Program-made: the position numbers and the translations under genes
Assembly: GCF_040954835.1 (NCBI RefSeq)
Contig: NC_090709.1
Location: 41,362,490 to 41,426,489 of the forward strand
Source: Lepisosteus oculatus
Lineage: Eukaryota > Chordata > Actinopteri > Semionotiformes > Lepisosteidae
Reading direction: 5' to 3'
DNA: 64,000 bases
The notes under the pieces: model-generated
What the model was told of the DNA's origin: nothing
Databases searched by the model: none
What the model saw: only the letters and a program-made list of their open reading frames with translations
Shown here: piece by piece, positions 24,601-34,000 of the stretch
How positions within the stretch are numbered: position 1 is the stretch's first letter
Layout: each line of letters opens with the position of its first letter

Positions 24601-24646
24601 GCCCCTCTGCTCGTCAACACGACTTTCCTTCCGGGCGCGGCGTTGA
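15543..24646 (+). CDS. Gene B: Ig receptor with mucin-like stalk and multi-ITIM tail
   Basis: Exons read in one frame: leader 15543-15618, Ig 16685-16984, stalk 17525-17950, transmembrane 19849-19938, tail 20208-20270, 21074-21136, 21307-21366, 22879-22938, 23465-23524 and 24507 onward. All borders are phase 1 until the last, which leaves phase 0 if spliced at 24577. No good terminal exon follows, so the stop may be the read-through TGA at 24644-24646, giving about 445 residues. The tail has six tyrosines, including three copies of the ITIM S-E-Y-[V/A]-E-I, VYDEI and PVYSLA. It does not resemble the A/C/D tail. A second Ig exon (17305-17414) is broken; skipping it keeps the frame. Introns are packed with minisatellites. 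An inhibitory role is inferred. Family unknown: no J-like FGxGT motif, so not a typical NITR. Confidence 0.75.
16685..16984 (+). CDS. Gene B Ig domain exon
   Basis: A 300-nt phase 1-1 exon. It shows the B-strand Cys (VTLICAASKP), the core Trp (PVQWTV), LLDDSSLLIWSVKPGDSG and the F-strand Cys (GLYRCNRQ). It is closely related to the first and third Ig exons of gene D. Confidence 0.9.
17175..17310 (-). repeat. 121-bp dispersed repeat disrupting the Ig exon
   Basis: One minus-strand copy ends directly in the broken Ig exon of gene B. Confidence 0.85.
17305..17414 (+). pseudogene. Broken second Ig exon of gene B
   Basis: From about 17320 it matches the 3' part of gene D's second Ig exon (SLDDSGLYYCNSQAVAELEV, donor GTGAGG). 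The 5' half, with the first Cys and Trp, is missing and replaced by a 121-bp repeat on the minus strand. The only nearby acceptor (TTGTTGCAG) would enter in the wrong phase. Confidence 0.75.
17525..17950 (+). CDS. Gene B mucin-like stalk exon with nine 42-bp repeats
   Basis: A 426-nt phase 1-1 exon encoding nine repeats of the type GSPNSTKDSSTVTP. Each has an N-S-T glycosylation sequon and several Ser/Thr for O-glycans. The 3' end (TESPSPG) matches the stalk exon of gene A at 270-317. Confidence 0.85.
18370..18410 (-). repeat. 121-bp repeat fragment
   Basis: Short fragment with gggcagcttgttccacaccc in the gene B intron. 18411-18800 has no recognisable feature. Confidence 0.5.
18806..19800 (+). 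repeat. 70-bp minisatellite before the gene B transmembrane exon
   Basis: About 14 units of gtgagggtgaagctggaggt plus gatcagactgagtgtctctc. The same unit occurs inverted at 41105-41620, just upstream of the gene F membrane exon. Confidence 0.95.
19849..19938 (+). CDS. Gene B transmembrane exon
   Basis: 90 nt, phase 1-1. Encodes VVAIAAVGAVAGLAAVVW then RRSSRRR; no charge inside the membrane. Confidence 0.8.
20208..20270 (+). CDS. Gene B tail exon with VYDEI
   Basis: 63 nt, phase 1-1; EHVYDEINHTD carries an SH2-binding type Y-x-x-I motif. It is not a strict ITIM because His is at -2. Confidence 0.7.
20320..20810 (+). repeat. 40-bp minisatellite (ctgctgtattctactgcac)
   Basis: Tandem 40-bp units ending in tttactacag. 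The same family is at 21598-22680, 23172-23330 and 23940-24172. Confidence 0.95.
20829..20980 (+). repeat. 10-bp array tctcgcgcac, about 15 copies
   Basis: Near-perfect decamer array with two CpGs per unit. Related arrays with tctctcgcac lie at 22688-22797 and 24173-24345. Confidence 0.95.
21074..21136 (+). CDS. Gene B proline-rich tail exon
   Basis: 63 nt, phase 1-1; proline-rich with SLYLPPEVPGPP. Could hold an SH3-binding or Y-x-P-P motif. Confidence 0.6.
21307..21366 (+). CDS. Gene B ITIM exon, copy 1
   Basis: 60 nt, phase 1-1; encodes SQDSEYVEIQETKLAGK with the ITIM S-E-Y-V-E-I. Acceptor TTCTTCAG, donor GTACAT. Confidence 0.8.
21372..21600 (+). repeat. 91-bp minisatellite after ITIM exon copy 1
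   Basis: About 2.5 units of cagctcttgtatacagtcca plus gatccaggagacagtctttc. It follows each ITIM exon copy. Confidence 0.9.
21598..22680 (+). repeat. 40-bp minisatellite, second block
   Basis: Same 40-bp family as 20320-20810; fills the intron between ITIM exon copies 1 and 2. Confidence 0.95.
22688..22797 (+). repeat. 10-bp array tctctcgcac
   Basis: About 11 decamers before ITIM exon copy 2. Confidence 0.95.
22879..22938 (+). CDS. Gene B ITIM exon, copy 2
   Basis: 60 nt, phase 1-1; SQDSEYAEIQEIKLAGK. The 70 bp of intron before it also match copy 1. Confidence 0.8.
22944..23172 (+). repeat. 91-bp minisatellite after ITIM exon copy 2
   Basis: About 2.5 units, followed by a short 40-bp-family block to about 23330. 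Confidence 0.9.
23465..23524 (+). CDS. Gene B ITIM exon, copy 3
   Basis: 60 nt, phase 1-1; SQDSEYAEIQETKLAGK. All splice sites are preserved. Confidence 0.8.
23530..23942 (+). repeat. 91-bp minisatellite after ITIM exon copy 3
   Basis: About 4.5 units of the same 91-bp sequence, followed by 40-bp units to about 24172. Confidence 0.9.
24173..24345 (+). repeat. 10-bp array tctctcgcac, about 17 copies
   Basis: Followed at about 24375 by the leader of the ITIM-exon unit (cagccaaaaggatgagac) but with no exon: a truncated fourth copy. Confidence 0.95.
24507..24646 (+). CDS. Gene B last recognised tail exon
   Basis: Acceptor TCCTCGCAG; encodes PGDPVYSLAQQPSPM with a Y-x-x-L motif. A donor at 24578 (GTAATC) would leave phase 0; otherwise the frame runs to TGA at 24644-24646. 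Which is used cannot be decided here. Confidence 0.6.
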
Positions 24647-24879
24647 GCCAAACCCATTCCCGAGCCTCCCCCCCCCCCCCCGTGCCGGCCCAGTTCCCCC
24701 CTTCCGCTGGGGTTCGAGACCTGCGGGGCTCTGCTCTTAACCCGTCTCGAATTATACAGACTTTACCACACGATCTTACGTTCTTATCCTTCAATTTCTC
24801 TCTTACCTCCGTTCCTCCTCCTCCTCCTCCTCTTCGTGACCCCCTGGACTGCTGGACTGAAGACCTGTGCTTGGGGGGT

Positions 24880-24990
24880 GTGACAGCTGTGCCCCCACCA
24901 CCCCACCCCCTCCGCCCTGGGACTTGAACCGGCAACCTTTCAGTTGTGAGTCCCTGAGCCCCCCCGCTGGCTCCTCTCGCGTTCATAGCG
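24880..24990 (-). mobile_element. tRNA-derived SINE head
   Basis: The minus strand shows a pol III box B-like GGTTCAAGTCCC and, upstream, ggctcagggactcacaact resembling a box A region. Not a functional tRNA gene: no cloverleaf was found. Confidence 0.45.
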
Positions 24991-25014
24991 TCCCCCCTTG
25001 CTGGGGACTGAGCA

Positions 25015-25760
25015 GGCCTGCAGACCGAGGCGCTCTAGATAAATAATACTGTATTAATCCAGTAGGGAACTTGATGTGTTACAGCAGTCCAGCCCAAGAC
25101 AAGCAAAACAGACATCAGAATAGTTATAAAAACAAAAGACAAACAAAATAAATAAATACATAGGTGTGTGCAAAATGTGCTGATCATAGTCACTGTAAAA
25201 ACAATAAAATGTGTGCAAAATGTGCATAGGTTTATACAGACTGATTGTCCAAAAAGTACAATGGAGTAAACATGCTGTCCATAGAGGAGCAGATGAAGGG
25301 CGAACAGTCCTAGCCTAGGGCAGCGTTATACACCCTGACAGCCGCCGGGAGGAGAGACCTGCGGAAACGTTCCCTTGAACACCGTTGCTGGAGCAGTCTG
25401 TTGCTAAAAGTGCTCCGCTGCCCAGTCACAGTCCCATGAAGCGGATGAGAGGTGTTGTTCATGATGGCTGTGAGCTTGGTCAGCATTCTCCTCTCAGCCA
25501 CCGCCTCCAGGGGGTCCTGGCTCATCCCCAGCACAGTGCCAGCCTTCTTGATGAGTTTCTTGAGCCTATTTGCATCTTTTGTCATGATGCTGCTGCCCCA
25601 GCACACCACAGCGTAGAAGATGGCCGCCGCCGCCACTGATTCCTAAAAATTGTGTAGCAGTGTTCCACACACGCCAAAGGACCTGAGTCTCCTAAGAAAA
25701 TAGTCGGCTCTGACCTCTCTTGTACAGGGCGTCAGCGTTGCCAGAGGAGGAGCTGTAGCT
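25015..25760 (-). mobile_element. LINE 3' end with reverse-transcriptase C-terminus
   Basis: The minus-strand frame from 25636 has motifs typical of fish L2/CR1-like elements (FYAVVCWGSSIMTKDANRLK, then VAERRMLTKLTAIM and SLLPAAVRVYNAALG). An upstream piece (RRLRSFGVC) is in another frame, so it is broken. The 3' UTR extends to about 25015. Confidence 0.8.
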
Positions 25761-26744
25761 GGAAACAGATTGTGGGGGATCCACGTCGGGTGCCAGCGGA
25801 GAAGAGGCTGTGGGATCTTCCCGCACTCCCGGGAGCCTCTGTACGGGATCCGTGAGGGGTCACCCGGAAGATCGCCAACAATCCGGGCGGATTTGTCCTT
25901 GCCACATCCTGCTGCGTCTGCGTCCTGCGTCCCGGTCACGTTCACGGAGGTGTCCTGAGCTAAGGGTCATCGGTAACGCGGGGCTCAGATGGACTGGCCT
26001 GACCCGCTGGCTGGTGGCTCTGGAGACCTGGGACGGTGGGATCCACCCAGGGTGGTGTTTTCCGTGGGATCTTCTGGGGAAAACCCCTGGAGGTGCTGTT
26101 CCATGTTGGATCTGTACAGATCCGTTGAAACATTTACCCGTCGGACCTATAGATACACAATTCTGTGGGATCTGATGGGGGAAAACCCCTCGATGTACAT
26201 TTATGTGTTGGATCTATGGAGATCCTGTGGGATCTTTCCAGTAGCAGCTCGATCTGGACTCGTATATGGGAACCCGCTGTATACAGACAGTGCGGCCGGG
26301 ATCCGTGCCGGCTCTGCGGGATCTCGTGGGGGAACCCCAGTGATGTACAGGTAGGTCCTCTGGGTGCAGCGACCAATCTGGGACAGGGTCCGTGCCGGTC
26401 CTGCGATCTTGGACACAGAGGTCACTGAACCCTGCGGTGTGGAAGGCCATGTGGGGGGAAATGGGGTGGCGTAATTGCAGCTGAACTCTTCCTGCCACTA
26501 GAGGGCACTCTTCCGCTTCACTGTAAATAGCCACAGTGGGAGCTGTGTAATTGAGAGTCCGTTGGCCAAGGGTGTGGGGAGTGCGCGGTCGCGCGTGGGG
26601 CCTGAGGAAGGTCACGGCCTGGTGTTGAAAGGGTGGGCGACGGGCTTGTGGCGTTTGTCGGGAGATTTGTTTTATTATTGTTTACTCCAAAAGGCAGAAA
26701 ATAAAAGCCCCCTGAACGACCCTCCTCCCTGTTGGCGCTTGTGA
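25761..26744. other. Degenerate ggatct-rich repeats, no gene
   Basis: Three or four poorly matching units of about 150 bp with tgtgggatct and ggggaaaacccct. No exon with splice sites and a sensible frame was found. Confidence 0.5.
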
Positions 26745-26766
26745 GTCTTGTGCGTGCAGTATCCTC

Positions 26767-26797
<31 letters not shown>

Positions 26798-27530
26798 GCG
26801 TGCAGTATCCTCCACACACACACACACAAAGACAGACCCTGCGTGCAGTATCCTCCACACACACACACAAAGACAGACCCTGCGTGCAGTATCCTCCACA
26901 CACACACACAAAGACAGACCCTGCGTGCAGTATCCTCCACACACACACACACAAAGACAGACCCTGCGTGCAGTATCCTCCACACACACACACACAGACC
27001 CTGCGTGCAGTATCCTCCACACACACACACACAAGACAGACCCTGCGTGCAGTATCCTCCACACACACACACACAAGACAGACCCTGCGTGCAGTATCCT
27101 CCACACACACACACAAAGACAGACCCTGCGTGCAGTATCCTCCACACACACACACACAGACCCTGCGTGCAGTATCCTCCACACACAGACCCTGCGTGCA
27201 GTATCCTCCACACACAGACCCTGCGTGCAGTATCCTCCACACACACACACAGACCCTGCGTGCAGTATCCTCCACACACACACACACAGACCCTGCGTGC
27301 AGTATCCTCCACACACACACACACAGACCCTGCGTGCAGTATCCTCCACACACAGACCCTGCGTGCAGTATCCTCCACACACAGACCCTGCGTGCAGTAT
27401 CCTCCACACCCAGACCCAGACCCTGCGTGCAGTATCCTCCACACACACACCCAGACCCTGCGTGCAGTATCCTCCACACACACACACAGACCCTGCGTGC
27501 AGTATCTTCCACACACACACACACCGTGAC
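26745..27530 (+). repeat. About 40-bp minisatellite with CA tracts, about 20 copies
   Basis: Units of ctgcgtgcagtatcctccac plus variable (CA)n. Open frames of 245-334 codons on both strands are artefacts. Confidence 0.95.
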
Positions 27531-28023
27531 AAGTTAAGGGCGTGACTGACGGCGTGCTGTTCTGAAAAGTGTGTGTGTGTGGAGGGGGGAGTTGGTGGGC
27601 TTTCCTTTTTCAACAAAGCGCTTTCGATTTCTTGAAACCTGTCGAAGCCGTGACGCTGTGCCAAGGCCCGTAGGTGCAGTCATGCCTTCGCTCTCCGGCG
27701 GGGGGGCGCTGAAGGGATCCCCCGAGATTCGGTGTGCGGACTCCCGCAGGTTCTTCGCCGCTGTCGCCTGTAACAGCCGTGCTTAATTGCTTAATTGGAT
27801 CCTGTTTCTGCCTGCCCTTCCTGCCTCCTCCTCCCCCCGCCCCCGGCTGGGCAAAAGGGCAAGATCTGTGGTATGTATGGGCCTGTCTGTTGTCCTGCTG
27901 TTGTGTTGCTTTGCTTGAATACAGGAAGAGCCAACCCCCCCCCCCCCCTTGGGCAGCGTGAAAGTCCCTCTGCCTCAGAAGAGGAAGTGTCCAGAGTCTC
28001 TCCCCGTCCTCCCCGCCGGACAG
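27531..28023. promoter_or_regulatory. Gene C 5' flank
   Basis: Contains GAGGAAGT (27981-27988), a PU.1-type site, 36 bp before the gene C ATG. The last 60 bp may be 5' UTR. No TATA box was recognised. Confidence 0.35.
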
Positions 28024-28099
28024 ATGAGGAGCCCGGGCCGCGCCGCGATGTTCCTGCTGCTGTTGGCGCTGCTCTCCCTGGGGGGCTGCTCCGGGCCAG
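28024..28099 (+). CDS. Gene C leader exon
   Basis: 76 nt ending in phase 1 at GTAACG; signal peptide with core MFLLLLALLSLGGCSG. An internal ATG at codon 9 is also possible as start. Confidence 0.8.
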
Positions 28100-31000
28100 G
28101 TAACGCCGCCGCCGTGGTCCCGGACCCCCCGGGGGGGGGTATAGGCTGCACAGAGCGCGCACCGGGGCGGGAGGGGGGGAGGGTGGAGACGAGGAACGGC
28201 GAACGTGAGGTTGTGTGACCGAGGGAAGCCACAGGCTGCGGTCTCGGTCTCTCGCGCGTCGATCCGGAGGGGACCCGCTGAGCTCTCTTCTTTCACACCG
28301 CGTGCGTGATCCAGGCGGGCCCCGAGCCGGCGTTAGGGTCTCGGCAAGGACTGGACACGTTCTGATGCGCCTGCTGTGCTTCAGGATGGATGGGAAATGC
28401 AGGGGGGAGGTTGTTTCGTCGTCTCCTCGAGAAGAGAATTCGGCCGGAGTTTTTTTGCCAAGCCCTGCAGCTGTCGCTCCAAAAGAGGGTCCGAAATTGT
28501 TTGAAGACGCGCGTTCTGCAGGTGACGGGTTCAGTGCAGATACGTCGAAGAGACTGAGAAACGTATATTCTTGGTGGGGGGAGTCTGGCAGTACTGCAGC
28601 ACCACAGCTGGACAGCACCACGACGCACAACGGCGTCCGACGACGTCGCTCAGTTGGACAGCTTGAGAAACTGGATCCGCAATGCTTGAGAAAACAGCGG
28701 CTCCTTTGTGTTGTTCGACAGCGGCTCGCTTCCCGAGCCGGAGGAAGCGAGCGCCCTCTTCGGCCTCACGCTCTTGTCGTACGGCGGGTTTTCTGCTCCG
28801 CTCCGCTTGTCCCCGGCTGGGAGGCCTCGCTGGGTTGAGCTGGGCTTGGCGGCACCGCGGCTGGTCTGCTGTGGTAGCGGTGGTGGGGGTGCGAGGGGCG
28901 CTGGTGAAGAGCCGAGCGCGGGTTTCTGCAGGGTCGGTGAATCTGAGGGCGGCGGGCGGGGAGGACCGTTCCTCATCCCCCACCGCCGCGGCGCAGTGGC
29001 TGTTGGAGGATCCCGGGCTCTCTGTTTCGGATCGAGGGGGAAGTAACGGTTTCAGGCCCCGGTCACGGGTCTGTGTTCTCCACCAGCCTGGCCACACACA
29101 CTGCGCACACACACACCGCACACTCACTCACACACAGCGCACACTGCATTCTCACACCGCACACTCTCGCACACTGCACACACCGCATACTCCACACGCA
29201 CAGCGCACACTGCACACACTGAGCACACACACACCGCATACTCACTCACACACAGCGCAAACTGCATTCTCACACTACACACACACTGCACACTCTCGCT
29301 CACTGCACACACCGCATACTCCACACACGCACACTGCACACACTCTCGCACACTGCACACTGCACACACCCCATACTCCACACTCACAGCACACACTCTC
29401 GCACACTGCACACTGCACACACCGCATACTCCACACACTCACAGCACACACTCTCGCACACTGCACACACCGCATACTGCACACACTCACAGCACACACT
29501 CTCGCACACTGCACACACCGCATACTCCACACACTCACAGCACACACTCTCGCACACTGCACACACCGCATACTCCACACACTCTCGCACACTGCACACT
29601 GCACACTCTCGCACACTGCACACACCACATACTCCACACACACACACTGCACAGACTCTCGCACACTGCACACTGCACACACCGCATACTCCACACACTC
29701 ACAGCACACACTCTCGCACACTGCACACACCGCATACTCCACACACTCACAGCACACACTCTCGCACACTGCACACACCGCATACTCCACACACTCACAG
29801 CACACACTCTCGCACACTGCACACACCGCATACTCCACACACTCACAGCACACACTCTCGCACACTGCACACTGCACACTCTCGCACACTGCACACACCG
29901 CATACTCCACACACTCTCGCACACTGCACACTGCACACTCTCGCACACTGCACACACCACATACTCCACACACACACACTGCACACTCTCGCACACTGCA
30001 CACTGCACACACCGCATACTGCACACACTCACAGCACAGACTCTCGCACACTGCACACTGCACACACCGCATACTGCACACACTCACAGCACAGACTCTC
30101 GCACACTGCACACTGCACACACCGCATACTGCACACACTCACAGCACACACACACTGCGCACACCGCATACACCACACCCTTACACACTTACACACTCAC
30201 ACCGCACACTCTCAATCTCTCGCAGTGTGATGAGATCTCCTGCCGGACTCTTTATTCATTCGCACACTCTCTCACACACAGCGCACACTCTCTCACACAC
30301 ATACATACACACACAGCACACTCTCACACACATACACCCACACTGCACACTTTCTCTCACACTCACACTCTCACTCTCTCTCTCTTTCACACTCTCACTC
30401 TCTCTCGCTCACAGTGCGACGAGATCTCCTGCCGGGCTCTCTAGTCGTTCCTCAGTCGAGCCCCGGCTGTCGCCCGTCACTGGCCCCAGCGAGAGTCGGG
30501 GCGAGAGCCGGTTCTCAAGAGCACCCTGGCCTGCGAAACCTCGGGGCAGTCTGTTCCTGATTTCTGTCGGGCTGGGGGAGGAGGAGAGAGGAACTGAGAG
30601 GCTCTCACATGGGGCTGCTGGACCACAGTTTCCCTCTCTGAAACCACAGTCCTGCTCCTCTTATTTTTACTTGCTGTTTCGCTGCGCTCCGAACACAGAG
30701 GATTAGAATAACAATCCTCACACTTATATATAGCGCCTTGCTGGACTCTCCACTCAGAGCTCTTCCCAGGTCAGGGGGATCCCCTCCAGCCCCCCCAGTG
30801 TGCAGCCCCCACCTGGATGATGCTCCAGTCCGCTCAGCACACAGCAGCTCTCAGTGGGGAGGAGAGCAGAGGGATGGAGCCAGTTCAGAGAGGGGGGTGA
30901 TTAGGAGGACATGATGGGGAATTAGACCAGGACACTGGGGTGACACCCCTACTCTTCTCCAGAAACACCCTGGGGTTTAATTAAATTAATACAAGCCACA

Positions 31001-34000
31001 GTTTAATGTCTGAAAGATGGCACAATTTTTACAGTACAGTCTCCTTATCACTATACTGGGGCATCAGGACCCACACAGTGCAGGGTGAGCACCCCCTACT
31101 GGTCCCCCCTCTCCCAGCAGCAGCCTCAGCTTTCCCAGGAGTCTCCCCTCCAGGTACAGGCCAGGCTGAGCTCCTGTGGGTGGTGAGTTTCAGGATGATA
31201 TAGGTTTCAGACACCGCGGCCCAATTCAGTCCCGACTGAAGCGGGCCCCAGCAGTGTGGTGGTACAGCGCATGTAGGTAAAAAGTCTCTCTTTCTCCGCC
31301 CGCCCCCCCCAGAGAGAATCTCGGTGCCTGAGGGCCAGAGCCACCTGCTCCTCCGCTGCGGCCACCCCCCTCCAGGACCGAAGCACTTTGTCCAGTGGAC
31401 TCACGCCGAGCAGACGGGCACGCAGGTCATCGTGACCCGGTACGCCAGCTCGGACGTGGACACGGCGGGCAGCAGGCCGGAGAACAAGTACGGCCTGGAC
31501 TCCGAGGGCTCCCTGCGCATCCGCGACCTGCGCCCGTCCGACGCTGGCCACTACGCCTGCAACGGCCGGACTGTGGCGGAAGTGGAGGTGCTGCCAGGTC
31601 AGTGGGCGGGGAGGAGTAGCGTTCGTGGTAACGGTATCGTTGCTAGCGGCAGCTATCGAGCGTGTCGCTCTGTTATAGTCTGCTCTGTTCCTCTCCGTTC
31701 CGCTGAAATACACTCCGTCACACTTACTGTGAATTGATTTTATTACACTCTGCTCTGTTCCTCTCCGTTCCGCTGAAATACACTCCGTCACACTTACTGT
31801 GAATTGATTTTATTGCACTCCGCTCTGTTCCACTCTGTTACACTGAAATGCACCCCGTCACACGTACTGTGAATTGATTTTATTGCACTCCGCTCTGTTC
31901 CACTCCGTTGCACTGAAATACACTCCGTCACACTTACTGTGAATTGATTTTATTGCACTCCGCTCTGTTCCACTCCGTTGCACTGAAATGCACCCCGTCA
32001 CACGTACTGTGAATTGATTTTATTGCACTCCGCTCTGTTCCACTCCGTTGCACTGAAATACACTCCGTCACACTTACTGTGAATTGATTTTATTGCACTC
32101 CACTCTGTTCCACTCCGTTGCACCGAAATACACTCCGTCACACTTACTGTGAATTGATTTTATTGCACTCCGCTCTGTTCCACTCTGTTGCACTGAAGCA
32201 CACTTTATTACGCTCTGCTCTGCTCCACTCTGTTACACCGAAATGCACCCCGTCACACGTACTGTGAATTGATTTTATGACACTCTGCTCTCCTCCACTC
32301 CATTACACTGGAATATTGCACTGAAATACACATCATAACACCCTGCTCCGCTCCACTCCATTGCACTGAACTCCACTCCATTACGCTGTAATACACATTA
32401 TTGCACTCTGCTCCACTCCATTACACTGAAATATGCTCTGTTACACTGAACTCCACACTCTCTGCTCTGGTTACTTTTGGCCACAGGAGGCACTTAACCA
32501 GTTCACAAGCTCATATTCATATAACTACACCTGGGTGACCTGTTACAGGAGTGTCTTCTCTTTTCAGGGATACCAGCAGGCACTACGCATACTGCCACTG
32601 AGAGTTATGAGTTGAGTACCGAGAGTAAGTGAGAAATTTTAAATCTACATACATAGGTGCTGCTATATCCCGGTGACCCATGTTCACTCCATTACACTTA
32701 TAATTACTTTTGACCACAGGAGACAGTTAAACAATTAACAAGCTCATAATCAGATCTATTTAAGTGCGTAAACTGTGCTGCACCTGGATGACCTGTTACA
32801 GGAGTGTCTTCTCTTTTCAGGGATGCCAGCAAGTACTACACATACTCCCACTGAGAGCCCTGACCTGAGTACTGAGAGTAAGTGAGAAATATTACTTCTA
32901 CATACAATAAGTGTTACTATATCCTGGTGACCTGTGTTGTGTTACACTGAGCTCCACTCCGTTACACTGAATTTCACTCTTTAACGCTGAACTCCTCTCC
33001 ATTACACTGAAATACACTCCATTAGACTCTTAATTGATTTTGACTGCAGGAGGCTGTTTAACATTTAACAAGCTCATAATCAGATCTATTTAAGTGCGAA
33101 AACTGTGCTGCACCTGGATGACCTGTTAAAGGAGTGTCTTCTCTTTTCAGGGATGCCAACAAGTGCTACACATACTCCCACTGAGAGCCCTGACCTGAGT
33201 ACTGAGAGTAAGTGAGAAATATTACTTCTACATACATACAATAAGTGTTACTATATCCTGGTGACCTGTGTTGTTACACTGAGCTCCACTCCGTTACACT
33301 AAATTTCACTCCTATCGCTGAACTCCTCTCCATTACACTGAAATACACTCCATTAGACTCTTAATTGATTTTGACTGCAGCAGGCTGTTAAACATTTAAC
33401 AAGCTCATAATCAGATCTATTTAAGTGCGAAAACCGTGCTGCACCTGGATGACCTGTTAAAGGAGTGTCTTCTCTTTTCAGGGATGCCAGCAAGTGCTAC
33501 GCATACTCCCACTGAGAGCCCTGACCTGAGTACTGAGAGTAAGTGAGAAATATTACTTCTACATACATACAATAAGTGTTACTATATCCTGGTGACCTGT
33601 GTTGTTACACTGAGCTCCACTCCGTTACACTAAATTTCACTCCTATCGCTGAACTCCTCTCCATTACACTGAAATACACTCCATTAGACTCTTAATTGAT
33701 TTTGACTGCAGCAGGCTGTTAAACATTTAACAAGCTCATAATCAGATCTATTTAAGTGCGAAAACCGTGCTGCACCTGGATGACCTGTTAAAGGAGTGTC
33801 TTCTCTTTTCAGGGATGCCAGCAAGTGCTACACATACTCCCACTGAGAGCCTTGACCTGCGTACTGAGAGTAAGTGAGAAATATTACTTCTACATACATA
33901 CAATAAGTGTTACTATATCCTGGTGACCTGTGTTGTGTTACACTGACCTCCACTGCACTACACTGAATTTCACCCCATTACACTGAAATACACTTTGTGA

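Noticed and set aside
24771..24927. Possible terminal exon of gene B
   Set aside because: Open in phase 0 after TTATACAG, but proline-rich low-complexity sequence without tyrosine motif, running into a SINE. Not convincing.
24880..24990. tRNA gene on the minus strand
   Set aside because: A box B-like sequence is present but no foldable acceptor or anticodon stem; treated as a SINE head.
26518..27664. Open frames of 245-334 codons on both strands
   Set aside because: All frames stay open because the 40-bp repeat lacks stops; overlapping frames on both strands are a repeat artefact.
28682..30706. Plus-strand open frame of 674 codons
   Set aside because: Most of it is His/Thr/Ser translation of a CA-rich tandem repeat in gene C intron 1.
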